From Desulfovibrio gilichinskyi (GTDB taxonomy: Bacteria; Desulfobacterota; Desulfovibrionia; Desulfovibrionales; Desulfovibrionaceae), in the NCBI RefSeq assembly GCF_900177375.1, contig NZ_FWZU01000003.1, positions 558,001 through 622,000 of the forward strand: a stretch of 64,000 bases of DNA. Reading direction: 5' to 3'. Made by a program: the position numbers and the translations under genes. The notes beneath the pieces are model-generated. The model was not told where the DNA came from, ran no database searches, and saw only the letters and a list, made by a program, of their open reading frames with translations. This document shows positions 55,161 to 63,639 of the stretch, piece after piece. Every line of letters begins with the position of its first letter. The first letter of the stretch is position 1.

Positions 55161-55967
55161 ATGAAGGTTACGAGAAAACTCATTCATATTGACGAAGAAC
55201 TCTGTAACGGTTGCGGAGAGTGTGTTCCGGGCTGTGCAGAAGGTGCATTACAAATTATTGACGGTAAGGCCCGTCTGGTTGCTGAAAAATTTTGTGATGG
55301 TCTGGGAGCGTGTTTGGGCGAGTGTCCTACAGGAGCTCTTACTGTTAAGGATGTGGAAACCGAAGATTTTGATCCTGAAGCTGTACGGGATTTACTTACA
55401 AAGCAGGGCAGAGAAGTGCCGGACCATATGCCTTCCCCTGAAAGTTTGAGGCTTGATAAAGCTGCTGCGAAATCCGCCCCTAAATCCGGCTGTGGAAGTT
55501 CAAAAGTTATGGAGTTTACTCCATGCCAAAAGGCTAACGTGCCGACTGATATGGCAATCGAAGCAGGGCCTTCACATCTTACACATTGGCCTATTCAGAT
55601 TCGTCTTGTTCAGCCCGAAGCACCGTTTCTTAAAGGGGCGGATCTTTTACTCACCGCAGATTGTGTTGCCGTCTCCATGCCCGGATATCATGAAAGATTT
55701 CTTCCCGGACGCAAAGTGCTGATGGGTTGCCCTAAGTTTGATGATGTTGAACTTTACATTGAAAGACTTACAGCCATCTTCGCAACATGTGGACTTAAGT
55801 CGATCACTCTCCTTGAAATGGAAGTTCCGTGCTGCTCAAATATGAGTAAAATTACTGAGCAGGCTCTTAAAAAATCCGGTGTTGATATCCCTGCTGAGAA
55901 GATTATCGTCGCTCGCACAGGTGAAATAATTTTTAAAGGCGGTCTTACTCAGCCTGTTTTTGCTTAG
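55161..55967 (+). CDS. Iron-sulfur protein encoded beside hcp
   Basis: 268 residues. Two ferredoxin-type [4Fe-4S] motifs fill about 10-70 (CNGCGECVPGC and CDGLGACLGECP; the second is CxxxxxC rather than CxxCxxC, so that cluster is unusual). The C-terminal domain (about 125-268) has conserved cysteines in LLTADCVAV, MGCPKFDD and VPCCSNMSK. Conserved beside hcp in Desulfovibrio. A partner that feeds electrons to Hcp is plausible. AGGAG is before the ATG; a strong terminator follows. Confidence 0.85.
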   Translation: MKVTRKLIHIDEELCNGCGECVPGCAEGALQIIDGKARLVAEKFCDGLGACLGECPTGALTVKDVETEDFDPEAVRDLLTKQGREVPDHMPSPESLRLDKAAAKSAPKSGCGSSKVMEFTPCQKANVPTDMAIEAGPSHLTHWPIQIRLVQPEAPFLKGADLLLTADCVAVSMPGYHERFLPGRKVLMGCPKFDDVELYIERLTAIFATCGLKSITLLEMEVPCCSNMSKITEQALKKSGVDIPAEKIIVARTGEIIFKGGLTQPVFA

Positions 55968-55990
55968 TTCTTTTAACTGAATTTAAACTG

Positions 55991-56027
55991 AAAATCCCTT
56001 CACATAAATTATGTGAAGGGATTTTTT
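55991..56027 (+). terminator. Terminator after the hcp island
   Basis: AAAATCCCTTCACAT pairs perfectly with ATGTGAAGGGATTTT (55991-56005 with 56011-56025), then T-run. Confidence 0.92.
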
Positions 56028-56159
56028 ATTTTGTAACTAATATGCGTATGCATTTATGATCTAAATTGTAAAGTACTATTGTTTTTTAGATGGTGCACAT
56101 ATTAAGATTGCAGTAAGTTAAATCAATAGCTAGGTGTTAACTGTTGGAGATATTTTTTA

Positions 56160-57197
56160 ATGGTTCTAAATAAAATGGTGGTTATGCGTAATTTTTATAT
56201 TTTAAATGTGTTGCTTTTGGCATTTTTTGTAAGCTTTGTCAGTGCTTATGCTGATAATTTTAAACCTGTGGTGGTTTATCAGGGTAGTATTGATAAAAAT
56301 TCATTTAATCTGGCCATTCACGAGGGTGTTCAACGTTTTTCTGAAAAAACTGGAGCGAATTGCACCGAAGCTGTTGTAGGCTTTAAAATGAATGATTACC
56401 TTAAAACAGTTAAAAAATATGCAGACGAAGGTTATTCCCCAATATTTATACCTTATGGAAATCACTTTGTTCAGTTGGTAAATTTTGTACGCAAATATCC
56501 GGCTAGCAGATTTATTGTACTTGGTACTGTTTATGATGAGCCGAATATATTCTCTTTTATTATGTCTGAACATGAAGGTTCCTTTTTAGCAGGAGCTTTG
56601 GCGGCTATGGCTTCGAAAAGCAAGGTTATCGGTTTTGTTTCAATTCAAGATATTCCTTTTCTGCGCCGCTTTTGTTGCGGGTATGTTCAGGGCGCAAAAT
56701 ATATTGATCCTCACATAAAAGTTCTTAAAGGTTTTACCGGTAATTATCCGGGGGCGTGGTTTGACGGTAATGCTACAGCAGCACTGGCAAACAATATGAT
56801 AGATAAAGGGGCGGATGTCATTTATCAGGTGGCAGGTGGGGCAGGTCCAGCTGTGCTTAAGGCTGCTGCGGAGCGTGGAAAACTTGGAATCGGTGTGGAT
56901 ATAAATCAGAATGGTTTATATCCCGGCAGTGTTCTTACTTCAATGATCAAGCGTACTGATAAAGCTGTTTTTGCCGCTTTGATGCTAGCTAAAAGAGGTG
57001 TTTGGCGCGATAATTATAAAAGGCTCGGACTTGAGCAGGATGCTGTCGGGGTCGTTTTTGATGAAAACAACAAATCATTGGTCAGTTTTGAAATGCGCGC
57101 GCGTATTGAGAATATAAAAAATGAAATTGAGCTTGGTTCAATTCGTGTTCATGATTACACTGAGGATATGAAGTGCTCTGCTTGTGTTAATAAATAA
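56160..57197 (+). CDS. BMP/PnrA-family periplasmic substrate-binding protein
   Basis: 345 residues. Signal peptide about 9-32 (MRNFYILNVLLLAFFVSFVSA), no lipobox cysteine. The BMP fold is clear: YQGSIDKNSFNLAIHEGVQRF, FIPYGNHFVQLVNFV, FIVLGTVYDEPNIFSFIMSEHEGSFLAGALAAM, KGADVIYQVAGGAGPAVLKAA, and GIGVDINQNGLYPGSVLTSM. Relatives bind nucleosides or other small polar solutes. There are no ABC transport genes nearby; instead it overlaps a membrane diguanylate cyclase by 14 nt. It may therefore sense rather than import. Confidence 0.88.
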   Translation: MVLNKMVVMRNFYILNVLLLAFFVSFVSAYADNFKPVVVYQGSIDKNSFNLAIHEGVQRFSEKTGANCTEAVVGFKMNDYLKTVKKYADEGYSPIFIPYGNHFVQLVNFVRKYPASRFIVLGTVYDEPNIFSFIMSEHEGSFLAGALAAMASKSKVIGFVSIQDIPFLRRFCCGYVQGAKYIDPHIKVLKGFTGNYPGAWFDGNATAALANNMIDKGADVIYQVAGGAGPAVLKAAAERGKLGIGVDINQNGLYPGSVLTSMIKRTDKAVFAALMLAKRGVWRDNYKRLGLEQDAVGVVFDENNKSLVSFEMRARIENIKNEIELGSIRVHDYTEDMKCSACVNK

Positions 57198-58359
57198 AGA
57201 AACAAAATTTCATAGTGTAGCCCTGTACTTAATCATGGTTTTGCTGCTTGGATTGTTCCTTCCGCTTGTTACCGGTATGATCATAACCCTTGAGCAGGAG
57301 CGGATAAGGCTGGAAAAAAAGTTGTCTGAGTTTCACCGCGGAACTATTAAAACACTTGCGATAGACACTCAAGATGCAATGTTATCATTTTCTCCGGAAG
57401 AGGTTCGTAATATTGCAAGTTCGCTTCTGAAAGATGAGCGCATAGTCAGTATTGAAGTTTTTTCTAAACTTTTTGACGTTTACCTTTTGCGGGTATCCAA
57501 AGAAACACCAGATCATCAATTTGACTCTGCGTCTCTGCGAGAAGAGATTGTTAAAGATGGTGAAATTTTGGGTTATGTCCAAGTTAAAATTGATAAGGGG
57601 TGGGTTATTCCACGAATTAAAACTTATCTGAATCATATTATAATTTTATTTTCATCTATGTTTTTAAGTACTTTGCTACTGGTAATACCTGTAATCTATT
57701 ATAAAATATTAAAGCCTCTTACGCGACTTACAAAGCAGGCAGAAATTTTGTCTAAGGGAGAGCTGGGAATTGCGTGCGAGTGGCAGGGTAAGGATGAGTT
57801 GGCCATGCTTGGCAATACTTTGGATGACATGCGCAGTAAACTTAATGCTAATTTTAATTTAATGAAAGAAATGGCGGTAACTGATGAGCTTACCGGCCTT
57901 CCTAATAGACATGGTTTCTACGCAGATATTGAAAAAATTATGCACTTGAGCAAACGGTATAAACGTCCTTTGTCTATCGCCATTTTTGATTTAGATCATT
58001 TTAAAATTGTCAATGATACCTTCGGACACGGGGTTGGTGACGACGTTTTAAAAGAGTTTGCCCGCTTGATTCGAAGTAGGATTCGCAAAGCTGATCTTTT
58101 CGCCAGGATTGGAGGTGAGGAGTTTGTTATGGTTATGCCTGAGACTTCAATTGAAGCCGCAAAATTGTTTCTGAATGAAGTTAGAGAAGCAATTTCTGCA
58201 AATCCATTTGCCCATGGGGAAACTGTGACTGCCAGTATCGGGGTCACCGAATATTCCGGAAATGAGCAACTTGATCAGCTATTAGAAGCAGCTGATATCG
58301 CCTTATACAAAGCTAAAAATAACGGACGTAATCAGGTAGTAGTTGAACTTACAGCTTGA
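57184..58359 (+). CDS. Membrane diguanylate cyclase (HAMP-GGDEF)
   Basis: 391 residues from a GTG inside the preceding gene. Membrane helices about 14-34 and 152-172 bracket a periplasmic domain of about 115 residues. HAMP about 175-225; GGDEF domain about 230-391 with the active motif GGEEF at 310-314 and an intact inhibitory site RKAD at 301-304. It makes c-di-GMP. Translational coupling with the BMP-family binding protein suggests the periplasmic domain docks the liganded protein; this is an inference. A PilZ receptor and MotAB lie 3 kb away. Confidence 0.92.
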   Translation: MLINKETKFHSVALYLIMVLLLGLFLPLVTGMIITLEQERIRLEKKLSEFHRGTIKTLAIDTQDAMLSFSPEEVRNIASSLLKDERIVSIEVFSKLFDVYLLRVSKETPDHQFDSASLREEIVKDGEILGYVQVKIDKGWVIPRIKTYLNHIIILFSSMFLSTLLLVIPVIYYKILKPLTRLTKQAEILSKGELGIACEWQGKDELAMLGNTLDDMRSKLNANFNLMKEMAVTDELTGLPNRHGFYADIEKIMHLSKRYKRPLSIAIFDLDHFKIVNDTFGHGVGDDVLKEFARLIRSRIRKADLFARIGGEEFVMVMPETSIEAAKLFLNEVREAISANPFAHGETVTASIGVTEYSGNEQLDQLLEAADIALYKAKNNGRNQVVVELTA

Positions 58360-58370
58360 TAATAATAAAA

Positions 58371-58413
58371 AAAACAGCCTTGTACTGAGATAATATCAAT
58401 GCAGGGCTGTTTT
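58371..58413. terminator. Bidirectional terminator
   Basis: AAACAGCCTTG pairs with CAGGGCTGTTT (one wobble), loop about 19 nt, with A/T runs. Between convergent genes. Confidence 0.8.
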
Positions 58414-58429
58414 ATGTTGGTCTAAATTT

Positions 58430-59107
58430 TTAGTTAAGAATATTTTGTTCGAATCCGGGAAGAATGCGGTCTGGCTGCTGACTATAGCTTGGTTGAAAAC
58501 TGTTCATGTCTTTATCCTGATTACTCAGGGGGCCGGAAGTGTTGACCATAGGAGTTATATCTATATCCTCCGCATTGGGCAGAAGTGACTTTGTTTGACC
58601 GTTTAACGGCACGGTCCAGTCCCAAGATCCGAGAATTTCACCGTCATCAATGGTTGAAATTGCCGCTGTCATATAAATAAGTTCAGGGCCTACCGTGTAT
58701 GATCCGGCAAGAACACATTTTTCGGGCGGCTCGACGCCCTCAGACGCAGCTTTCATTGAAAAACGGGAATTGTCGGCAACTATGGCATATCCTTTTTGCG
58801 CTAGCCGTGATGCCACCTGCTCTGTTGCAATTTGCGCAAAATCTGTTTTTAAGGTGGAACCGCGCAGACGAAAGACCGTAACTGTAATCGGTGACCCCAG
58901 TGGGAGAACTTCATCAAGCTGGGAAGCTATTTTGTCTCCGGCATGATAGTTGATCTCAATTAAAGGAGTTTCATCTTCTGCGAAAAATGGACCTGTGGTG
59001 GGTCTTTCTCCTATATAATTGATAGTATCCTGCTGCTGTTTTGCACATGCTGAAGCGGACATCAGTATGACGGCGGTCAAAACTATGATAAATTTTTTGC
59101 CTTTCAT
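58430..59107 (-). CDS. FlgO-like outer membrane/periplasmic protein
   Basis: 225 residues. Signal peptide with C21 (SASAC), a possible but atypical lipobox. The central region about 55-175 (GDKIASQLDEVLPLGSPITVTVF, ATEQVASRLAQKGYAIVADNSR, CVLAGSYTVGPELIYMTAAIST) resembles the FlgO/FlgP-associated domain. FlgO localises to the outer membrane and supports flagellar stability in Vibrio. It is monocistronic behind a sigma-54 promoter, which strengthens the flagellar reading. The C-terminus is low complexity. Confidence 0.7.
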   Translation of the reverse strand: MKGKKFIIVLTAVILMSASACAKQQQDTINYIGERPTTGPFFAEDETPLIEINYHAGDKIASQLDEVLPLGSPITVTVFRLRGSTLKTDFAQIATEQVASRLAQKGYAIVADNSRFSMKAASEGVEPPEKCVLAGSYTVGPELIYMTAAISTIDDGEILGSWDWTVPLNGQTKSLLPNAEDIDITPMVNTSGPLSNQDKDMNSFQPSYSQQPDRILPGFEQNILN

Positions 59108-59162
59108 GAAAAGCTCTCCGTTTACAAATAAAATTGCGTGAGTATTCTGCCACTAAATCTAA

Positions 59163-59178
59163 TGCAACGGTGATGCCA
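59163..59178 (-). promoter_or_regulatory. Sigma-54 promoter of the FlgO-like gene
   Basis: On the minus strand: TGGCATCACCGTTGCA. GG and GC are 10 nt apart; it matches the consensus at all fixed positions except one R. The predicted start site is about 45 nt before the ATG. Confidence 0.75.
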
Positions 59179-59183
59179 CGCAC

Positions 59184-59240
59184 TAAAAAACACGTTATGC
59201 CAGCTGATTAAATTAATATTTATTTTCTCAGCCGGCATAA
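59184..59240 (-). terminator. Terminator after the purine nucleoside phosphorylase
   Basis: TTATGCC-A-GCTGA pairs with TCAGC-C-GGCATAA (59195-59207 with 59228-59240), a long loop, and an A-run at 59185-59190 that is a T-run on the minus strand. Confidence 0.65.
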
Positions 59241-59283
59241 GATGCGTTAGATAGTCAGGATAATGACTCGCTTTGTATCGCTT

Positions 59284-60162
59284 TTAATCCATACGGGAGA
59301 TAATCTCACGAATAAGCGCAGACATGGCAGCAGATGATTTTGATGCCTGCTCGATTACATCTTCGTGAGTTGTTTCAGCCATGCAGTCCGGCAGATTTTT
59401 ATTTGTCAGGCAGGCTATGCCCATTACTTTCATTCCCATATGAACGGCCGCAACAGCTTCTATTGCTGTGGACATGCCGACTGCGTCACCGCCCAGAAGT
59501 CTGAACATTCTGGTTTCAGCCGGAGTTTCAAGGTTAGGGCCTGAAAGCTGGATGTAAACACCGCGTTCAAGCCGGACAGATACAGCCTTTGCCGCTTCAA
59601 GCGCCGTTTTTATGAGTTCTTCGCAATAAACTTTGCTCATATCAGGGAATCTTAATCCCCATTCTTCATAGTTGTGTCCGGTCAGAGGCGACTGTCCTGT
59701 AAAGTTAATATGATCAGTTATAAGCATCAGGTCGCCTGCATCAAATTGCGGGTTGATAGCTCCGGCAGCATTGGTTAAAAAAACTTTTTTGATTCCGAGC
59801 GTTCCCATTATGCGAATGCTTGTGCAGGCTTCTGCTGCAGAATAACCTTCATAAAGGTGGAATCTGCCGCTGAAAACCAGAACGGGTTTTTTATTCATAA
59901 AACCATATATTAAGCGGCCGCTGTGCCCTTTGACTGTTGACTGCGGAAGTCCGGGGATTTCTGAATAGGGAATTTCAATTGCGTTATCTAATTTTGTGAT
60001 TGCCTCTCCAAGTCCTGAACCTAAAATAATTCCTGTGGTTCCAACTTGAAAATTATCTATCTTTTCTAGTATATGACTGGTAATAGAACTTGTTAGATCG
60101 GGGGAGGTCATAGTTTCAAACTCGTAGTTTATGGGTTGATTTATTGTGGACATGCCGGGCAT
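59284..60162 (-). CDS. punA: Purine nucleoside phosphorylase I
   Basis: Up to 292 residues; a start at 60111 (275 residues) is closer to family length, and neither start has a strong ribosome site. Key segments: GIILGSGLGE, VKGHSGRLIYG, FSGRFHLYEGYSA, LTNAAGAINPQFDAGDLMLITDHIN, YIQLSGPNLETPAETRMFRLLGGDAVGMSTAIEAV and ACLTNKN. Trimeric class I enzyme: phosphorolysis of purine nucleosides to base and ribose-1-phosphate. Divergent from motA with only 50 bp between. Confidence 0.94.
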   Translation of the reverse strand: MPGMSTINQPINYEFETMTSPDLTSSITSHILEKIDNFQVGTTGIILGSGLGEAITKLDNAIEIPYSEIPGLPQSTVKGHSGRLIYGFMNKKPVLVFSGRFHLYEGYSAAEACTSIRIMGTLGIKKVFLTNAAGAINPQFDAGDLMLITDHINFTGQSPLTGHNYEEWGLRFPDMSKVYCEELIKTALEAAKAVSVRLERGVYIQLSGPNLETPAETRMFRLLGGDAVGMSTAIEAVAAVHMGMKVMGIACLTNKNLPDCMAETTHEDVIEQASKSSAAMSALIREIISRMD

Positions 60163-60172
60163 GTTTGCTGCA
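60157..60172 (+). promoter_or_regulatory. Possible sigma-54 promoter of motAB
   Basis: GGGCATGTTTGCTGCA: GG-N10-GC spacing kept, two consensus positions off. The predicted start is about 30 nt before motA. Overlaps the 5' end of the longest pnp frame. Confidence 0.4.
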
Positions 60173-60212
60173 TCATTCAGTTTACTACTAACTTAAAAGA
60201 GAATGGGATTCT

Positions 60213-60971
60213 ATGGATTTTTCCACACTAATCGGAATGCTTGTCGGGCTTTCTCTTGTTGTCGGTGCAATCTTTATGGGCGGGGCTGTTGATATTTTTG
60301 TCAATCTTCCCGGTATGATGATTGTTATAGGCGGCACTCTTGCTTCTATCTGTGTTGCTTTTCCTTTCGAAGAAGTAGTGCAAGCCATTATTGCCGGTTT
60401 CAAAGCCTTTGCTTCACGAAAAGTTAAGGTGAATGAAGTTGTCAATATTATGGTTAAGGTTGCTGAAATAAGCAGACGTGAAGGGCTCATTGCTCTTGAA
60501 AATGTGCAAACAGAAAATGTTGTTTTAAGAAAATCCTGCCAGCTTATTGCTGACAATGCTGATCCTGAACTTATCCGCACTACTCTTCAAATAGAAATAT
60601 CCGCCATGAAAAGACGGCACAAGATTGCGCATGATGTTTATAAACGTCTTGCGGGACTTGCTCCTGCTTTCGGTATGCTCGGAACTCTCATCGGGCTTGT
60701 GCAGATGCTTTCAAATCTTGAAGACCCGAAATCTATCGGTCCTGCAATGGCTGTCGCTATTTTAACCACTTTTTATGGTTCAGTTTTGGCAACTGTCCTC
60801 TTTATACCTATCGGGGCTAAGCTTAGAGCCCGAACTCTTCAAGAACAATTGCATCTGGAAATTATTTTCGAAGGAGCTAAATGTATCCTTGAAAATAATA
60901 ACCCGAGACTTGTTTACGAAAAATTGTCATCTTTCCTCGCTCCTAAAGATAGAACGGACAGTAAGCCATGA
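60213..60971 (+). CDS. motA: Flagellar stator protein MotA
   Basis: 252 residues with four membrane helices (about 6-24, 32-52, 148-168 and 180-200). Family regions: LSLVVGAIFMGGAVDIFVNLPGM, a cytoplasmic loop with RREGLIALE and the charged helix KRRHKIAHDVYKRLAGLAPAFGMLGTLIGLV, and the proline-bearing LEDPKSIGPAMAVAILTTFYG. With MotB it forms the ion channel that powers the flagellar motor. It overlaps motB by an ATGA. Confidence 0.96.
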   Translation: MDFSTLIGMLVGLSLVVGAIFMGGAVDIFVNLPGMMIVIGGTLASICVAFPFEEVVQAIIAGFKAFASRKVKVNEVVNIMVKVAEISRREGLIALENVQTENVVLRKSCQLIADNADPELIRTTLQIEISAMKRRHKIAHDVYKRLAGLAPAFGMLGTLIGLVQMLSNLEDPKSIGPAMAVAILTTFYGSVLATVLFIPIGAKLRARTLQEQLHLEIIFEGAKCILENNNPRLVYEKLSSFLAPKDRTDSKP

Positions 60972-61720
60972 GTAGTGAAGAACTTAAATCTTCTATTTTG
61001 CCGGATGATATTGAAGACGATGATGATGATTCCAATGAGTGGATAACTACTTTTGCCGATTTATCTATGCTTTTGCTGGTCTTTTTTATTTTGCTTTATT
61101 CTATGTCTGAAGTTGATGCTAAGAAATTTGATATGACATTTCAGTCTGTTACTAAGGCTATTACCGGGAAGCTAGATAAAATAGCTACAAGTAAATCTGC
61201 GCGTGAAGAAGCCGGAGAAATTTTAAATCAGGTTGTGACGCGCAGAGAAATTATTAAAGCGCAGAAGAAAGTTTTTGAAGATGTTAAGTATCTCCAGACA
61301 ACCAAAGGGGTTGAGGGGATTATGAGTGCAAACTTTGAGGACGGGAATATTATTATAAATCTTCCGTCTGATGTATTGTTCAATCTCGGCGAAGTTACTT
61401 TGAGCCCACAAGGGATGCAGGCCGTTGCATCGCTTAGAGATTTTTTTGTTAAGCACGCTGATCAGTATATAAATATCAAAGGGTATACTGATGATATTCA
61501 GCCTTCCGCAGGCAGTCGTCTTAAAGATAACTGGGAAATTTCTTCGTTGCGTGCCGTTAATGTTCTTAGATATTTGATGAAACTAGGAATTAAGCCGAAC
61601 AGGCTTACTGCAACCGGACTTGGAGAAATGGACCCGCTTGTTCCGAATAATTCTCCTCGCAACCGGCAGCGTAACAGGCGTGTTGTATTTGTACTGGATA
61701 AAATATTAACCGGGCCTTAA
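60968..61720 (+). CDS. motB: Flagellar stator protein MotB
   Basis: 250 residues. Acidic N-terminus (EDDDDD) encoded by a short GAT run; one membrane helix about 33-53 with the conserved ion-carrying aspartate in WITTFADLSMLLLVFF. An OmpA-like peptidoglycan-binding domain about 130-250 has LSPQGMQAVASLRDFF, KGYTDD and NRLTATGLGEMDPL...NRRVVFVL. It anchors the stator to the cell wall. Overlaps motA by 4 nt. Confidence 0.96.
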   Translation: MSSEELKSSILPDDIEDDDDDSNEWITTFADLSMLLLVFFILLYSMSEVDAKKFDMTFQSVTKAITGKLDKIATSKSAREEAGEILNQVVTRREIIKAQKKVFEDVKYLQTTKGVEGIMSANFEDGNIIINLPSDVLFNLGEVTLSPQGMQAVASLRDFFVKHADQYINIKGYTDDIQPSAGSRLKDNWEISSLRAVNVLRYLMKLGIKPNRLTATGLGEMDPLVPNNSPRNRQRNRRVVFVLDKILTGP

Positions 61721-61774
61721 TGGATGAACGCATAAGTCAACGGTAGTAATCAGTTGAACAAGGATGGTAGTGAG

Positions 61775-62143
61775 ATGGATTTATCTTACGATAGTGCAAA
61801 TAAGGCGAGGGGAGCCTTTCGGGCAAGTGTTCCGGGGCTTGCTATAAGAATCAAGGGATATCTTGCTTCTTATAGTGTTAAAGATTTCAGTGTAAACGGG
61901 CTTGCTTTTGTTGCCGGAAAAGATTTTTTTGAGGTTGGAAAGCAGCTTCACGTAGATTTGCTTTTAGGTCAAAAAGAGATTCTTCTTGGAATGACCTGTG
62001 AGGTTGTCAGGCACATTGGAGATGGATTGATGGGCTGTGTCTTTATAGATCTTGATAAGTATCAGGAAGAAAGGCTTGATAAGCTGGTTCTTGAAATTCA
62101 AAAACGGATGATTCAGCTTCGCAAGAAAAAAGGCGCATCCTGA
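61775..62143 (+). CDS. PilZ domain protein (c-di-GMP receptor)
   Basis: 122 residues from the ATG at 61775; a TTG at 61754 is a weaker start. PilZ signature: RGAFR (RxxxR) near residue 12 and DFSVNGLAF (D/NxSxxG) near 35. A single-domain cytoplasmic c-di-GMP receptor. Placed 34-55 bp after motB, it suggests YcgR-like braking of the stator by c-di-GMP; this is an inference from context. It is probably cotranscribed with motAB. Confidence 0.87.
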   Translation: MDLSYDSANKARGAFRASVPGLAIRIKGYLASYSVKDFSVNGLAFVAGKDFFEVGKQLHVDLLLGQKEILLGMTCEVVRHIGDGLMGCVFIDLDKYQEERLDKLVLEIQKRMIQLRKKKGAS

Positions 62144-62187
62144 TCAAAGACGTCTTCAATTTTATTATCAGGCGGTAATTTTAGACT

Positions 62188-63603
62188 GTGTACAGTGGAG
62201 AACATCGGGTACTTATAGCTAACAGAGGTGAAATAGCGATTCGAATTGCTAAAGCCTGTATTGAGCTTAAACATCGTTTTATATGCGTTTATACCGAAGC
62301 AGACCGAGACAGCGGTCATGTTCGTTTTGCCCGTGAAAGCGGAGGCGAGAAATCGCTTTACCGTATCAGCTCATACCGTGATGACAATGAGATTTTCAGC
62401 GTTGCAGATAACTGTGATGCTACGGCAATTCATCCCGGTTACGGCTTCTTTGCCGAAGATTTCCGCTTTGCCCGCCGCGTTGCCAAAAGAGAGAATCCGC
62501 TGATTTTCATAGGTCCTTCATGGTGGGTAATCCGTGAACTTGGCGACAAAATCAATACAAAACATCTTGCCAGACGTCTTAAAGTTCCGACTATTCCCGG
62601 CTCTGATAAGCCTATTTATAATGAAATTGAAGCGATTGAATTTGCCGACAGTCTTTTTTCATTCCAAAAAGAACAGGGTTTCAAAGCTACTGCGATTATG
62701 GTTAAAGCCTCTGCCGGCGGCGGGGGAATGGGAATTGAAGAAGTCACTGATCAGGATGAATTTCGTTCTGCTTTCAGACGGATCCGTAATTATGCCAAAA
62801 GGCAGTTTAATGATGAAGGTGTGCTGATCGAACAGCGCATTTACGGATTTAATCATCTTGAAGTTCAGATCGTTTCTGAACGGTCCGGTAAAAAACATGT
62901 TCATTTCGGGACTCGTAACTGCTCTATTCAGAGCAGCGGTAATCAAAAACGGATTGAAGTAGCACCGGGATTTGCACCTGAAGGCATTGATTACATTTTT
63001 AATGCTGCGGATGTGCTTGAGCGCATTACAGACCATTCGCTTTCAATGGCAAAAGAAGTCGGATATGACAATGTGGGGACATGGGAGTGGATTGTAACGC
63101 CTAAAGGTGATCCTTTTCTTATGGAAGTTAATACCAGAATTCAGGTAGAAAACGGCGTTTCTGCTGCCATTGCAAGTATCAACGGGAATGAGGTTGATAT
63201 AGTTCGCGAACAGTTGCGGCTGGGCCTTGGTGAGGAGTTAGAATACTCCCAAAGGGATATTGCACTTAAAGGGCTTGCACTTGAATACCGTATTCTGGCT
63301 GAAAATCCTGATGACAATTTTTCTCCGTGGGTAGGGACTATTTCTAAATTCGGCTGGAAAGAACAGGACTGGCTTAAAGTTTATACACAGGTTCCAACTG
63401 ATTGTGATTATGAAATCCCGACGGAATTTGACCCAAACTTAGCACTTGCGATTGTCCGTGGAGATTCATTGCAACAGCTCCGTGATAGAGGAGTCTCTTT
63501 TCTAGAAGGATTGAAATTGCAGGGGGCAGATCGCTTCGGAAATGAGCTGCAATCTAATATCTCGTATTTAAAAGATAAAACCTCCAGAATATTAGAGTTT
63601 TAA
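62188..63603 (+). CDS. Biotin carboxylase (accC-like)
   Basis: 471 residues from a GTG; the ribosome site is weak. ATP-grasp biotin carboxylase: RVLIANRGEIAIRIAKACIE, HPGYGFFAEDF, the glycine loop KASAGGGGMGIEEV, and EVNTRIQVEN near the active site. In most biotin carboxylases that stretch reads NTRxQVEHxVTE; here the residue after QVE is N and the sequence runs NGVSA, a family-specific change. No BCCP domain. It carboxylates biotin on a separate carrier; the carboxyltransferase begins 36 bp downstream. It may be an acyl- or acetyl-CoA carboxylase. Confidence 0.9.
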   Translation: MYSGEHRVLIANRGEIAIRIAKACIELKHRFICVYTEADRDSGHVRFARESGGEKSLYRISSYRDDNEIFSVADNCDATAIHPGYGFFAEDFRFARRVAKRENPLIFIGPSWWVIRELGDKINTKHLARRLKVPTIPGSDKPIYNEIEAIEFADSLFSFQKEQGFKATAIMVKASAGGGGMGIEEVTDQDEFRSAFRRIRNYAKRQFNDEGVLIEQRIYGFNHLEVQIVSERSGKKHVHFGTRNCSIQSSGNQKRIEVAPGFAPEGIDYIFNAADVLERITDHSLSMAKEVGYDNVGTWEWIVTPKGDPFLMEVNTRIQVENGVSAAIASINGNEVDIVREQLRLGLGEELEYSQRDIALKGLALEYRILAENPDDNFSPWVGTISKFGWKEQDWLKVYTQVPTDCDYEIPTEFDPNLALAIVRGDSLQQLRDRGVSFLEGLKLQGADRFGNELQSNISYLKDKTSRILEF

Positions 63604-63639
63604 ATAATTTTATAAATGTTTAACTGAATCAGGGCGTAA

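Noticed and set aside
58440-58470. GTTCGAATCC resembles a tRNA T-loop
   Set aside because: No paired T-arm or acceptor stem surrounds it, and it lies inside the 3' end of the FlgO-like coding frame.
61009-61023. GAT-GAT-GAT run at the motB start as a possible phase-variation repeat
   Set aside because: Only four or five repeats of a triplet; a slip would not change frame. It simply encodes an acidic N-terminus.
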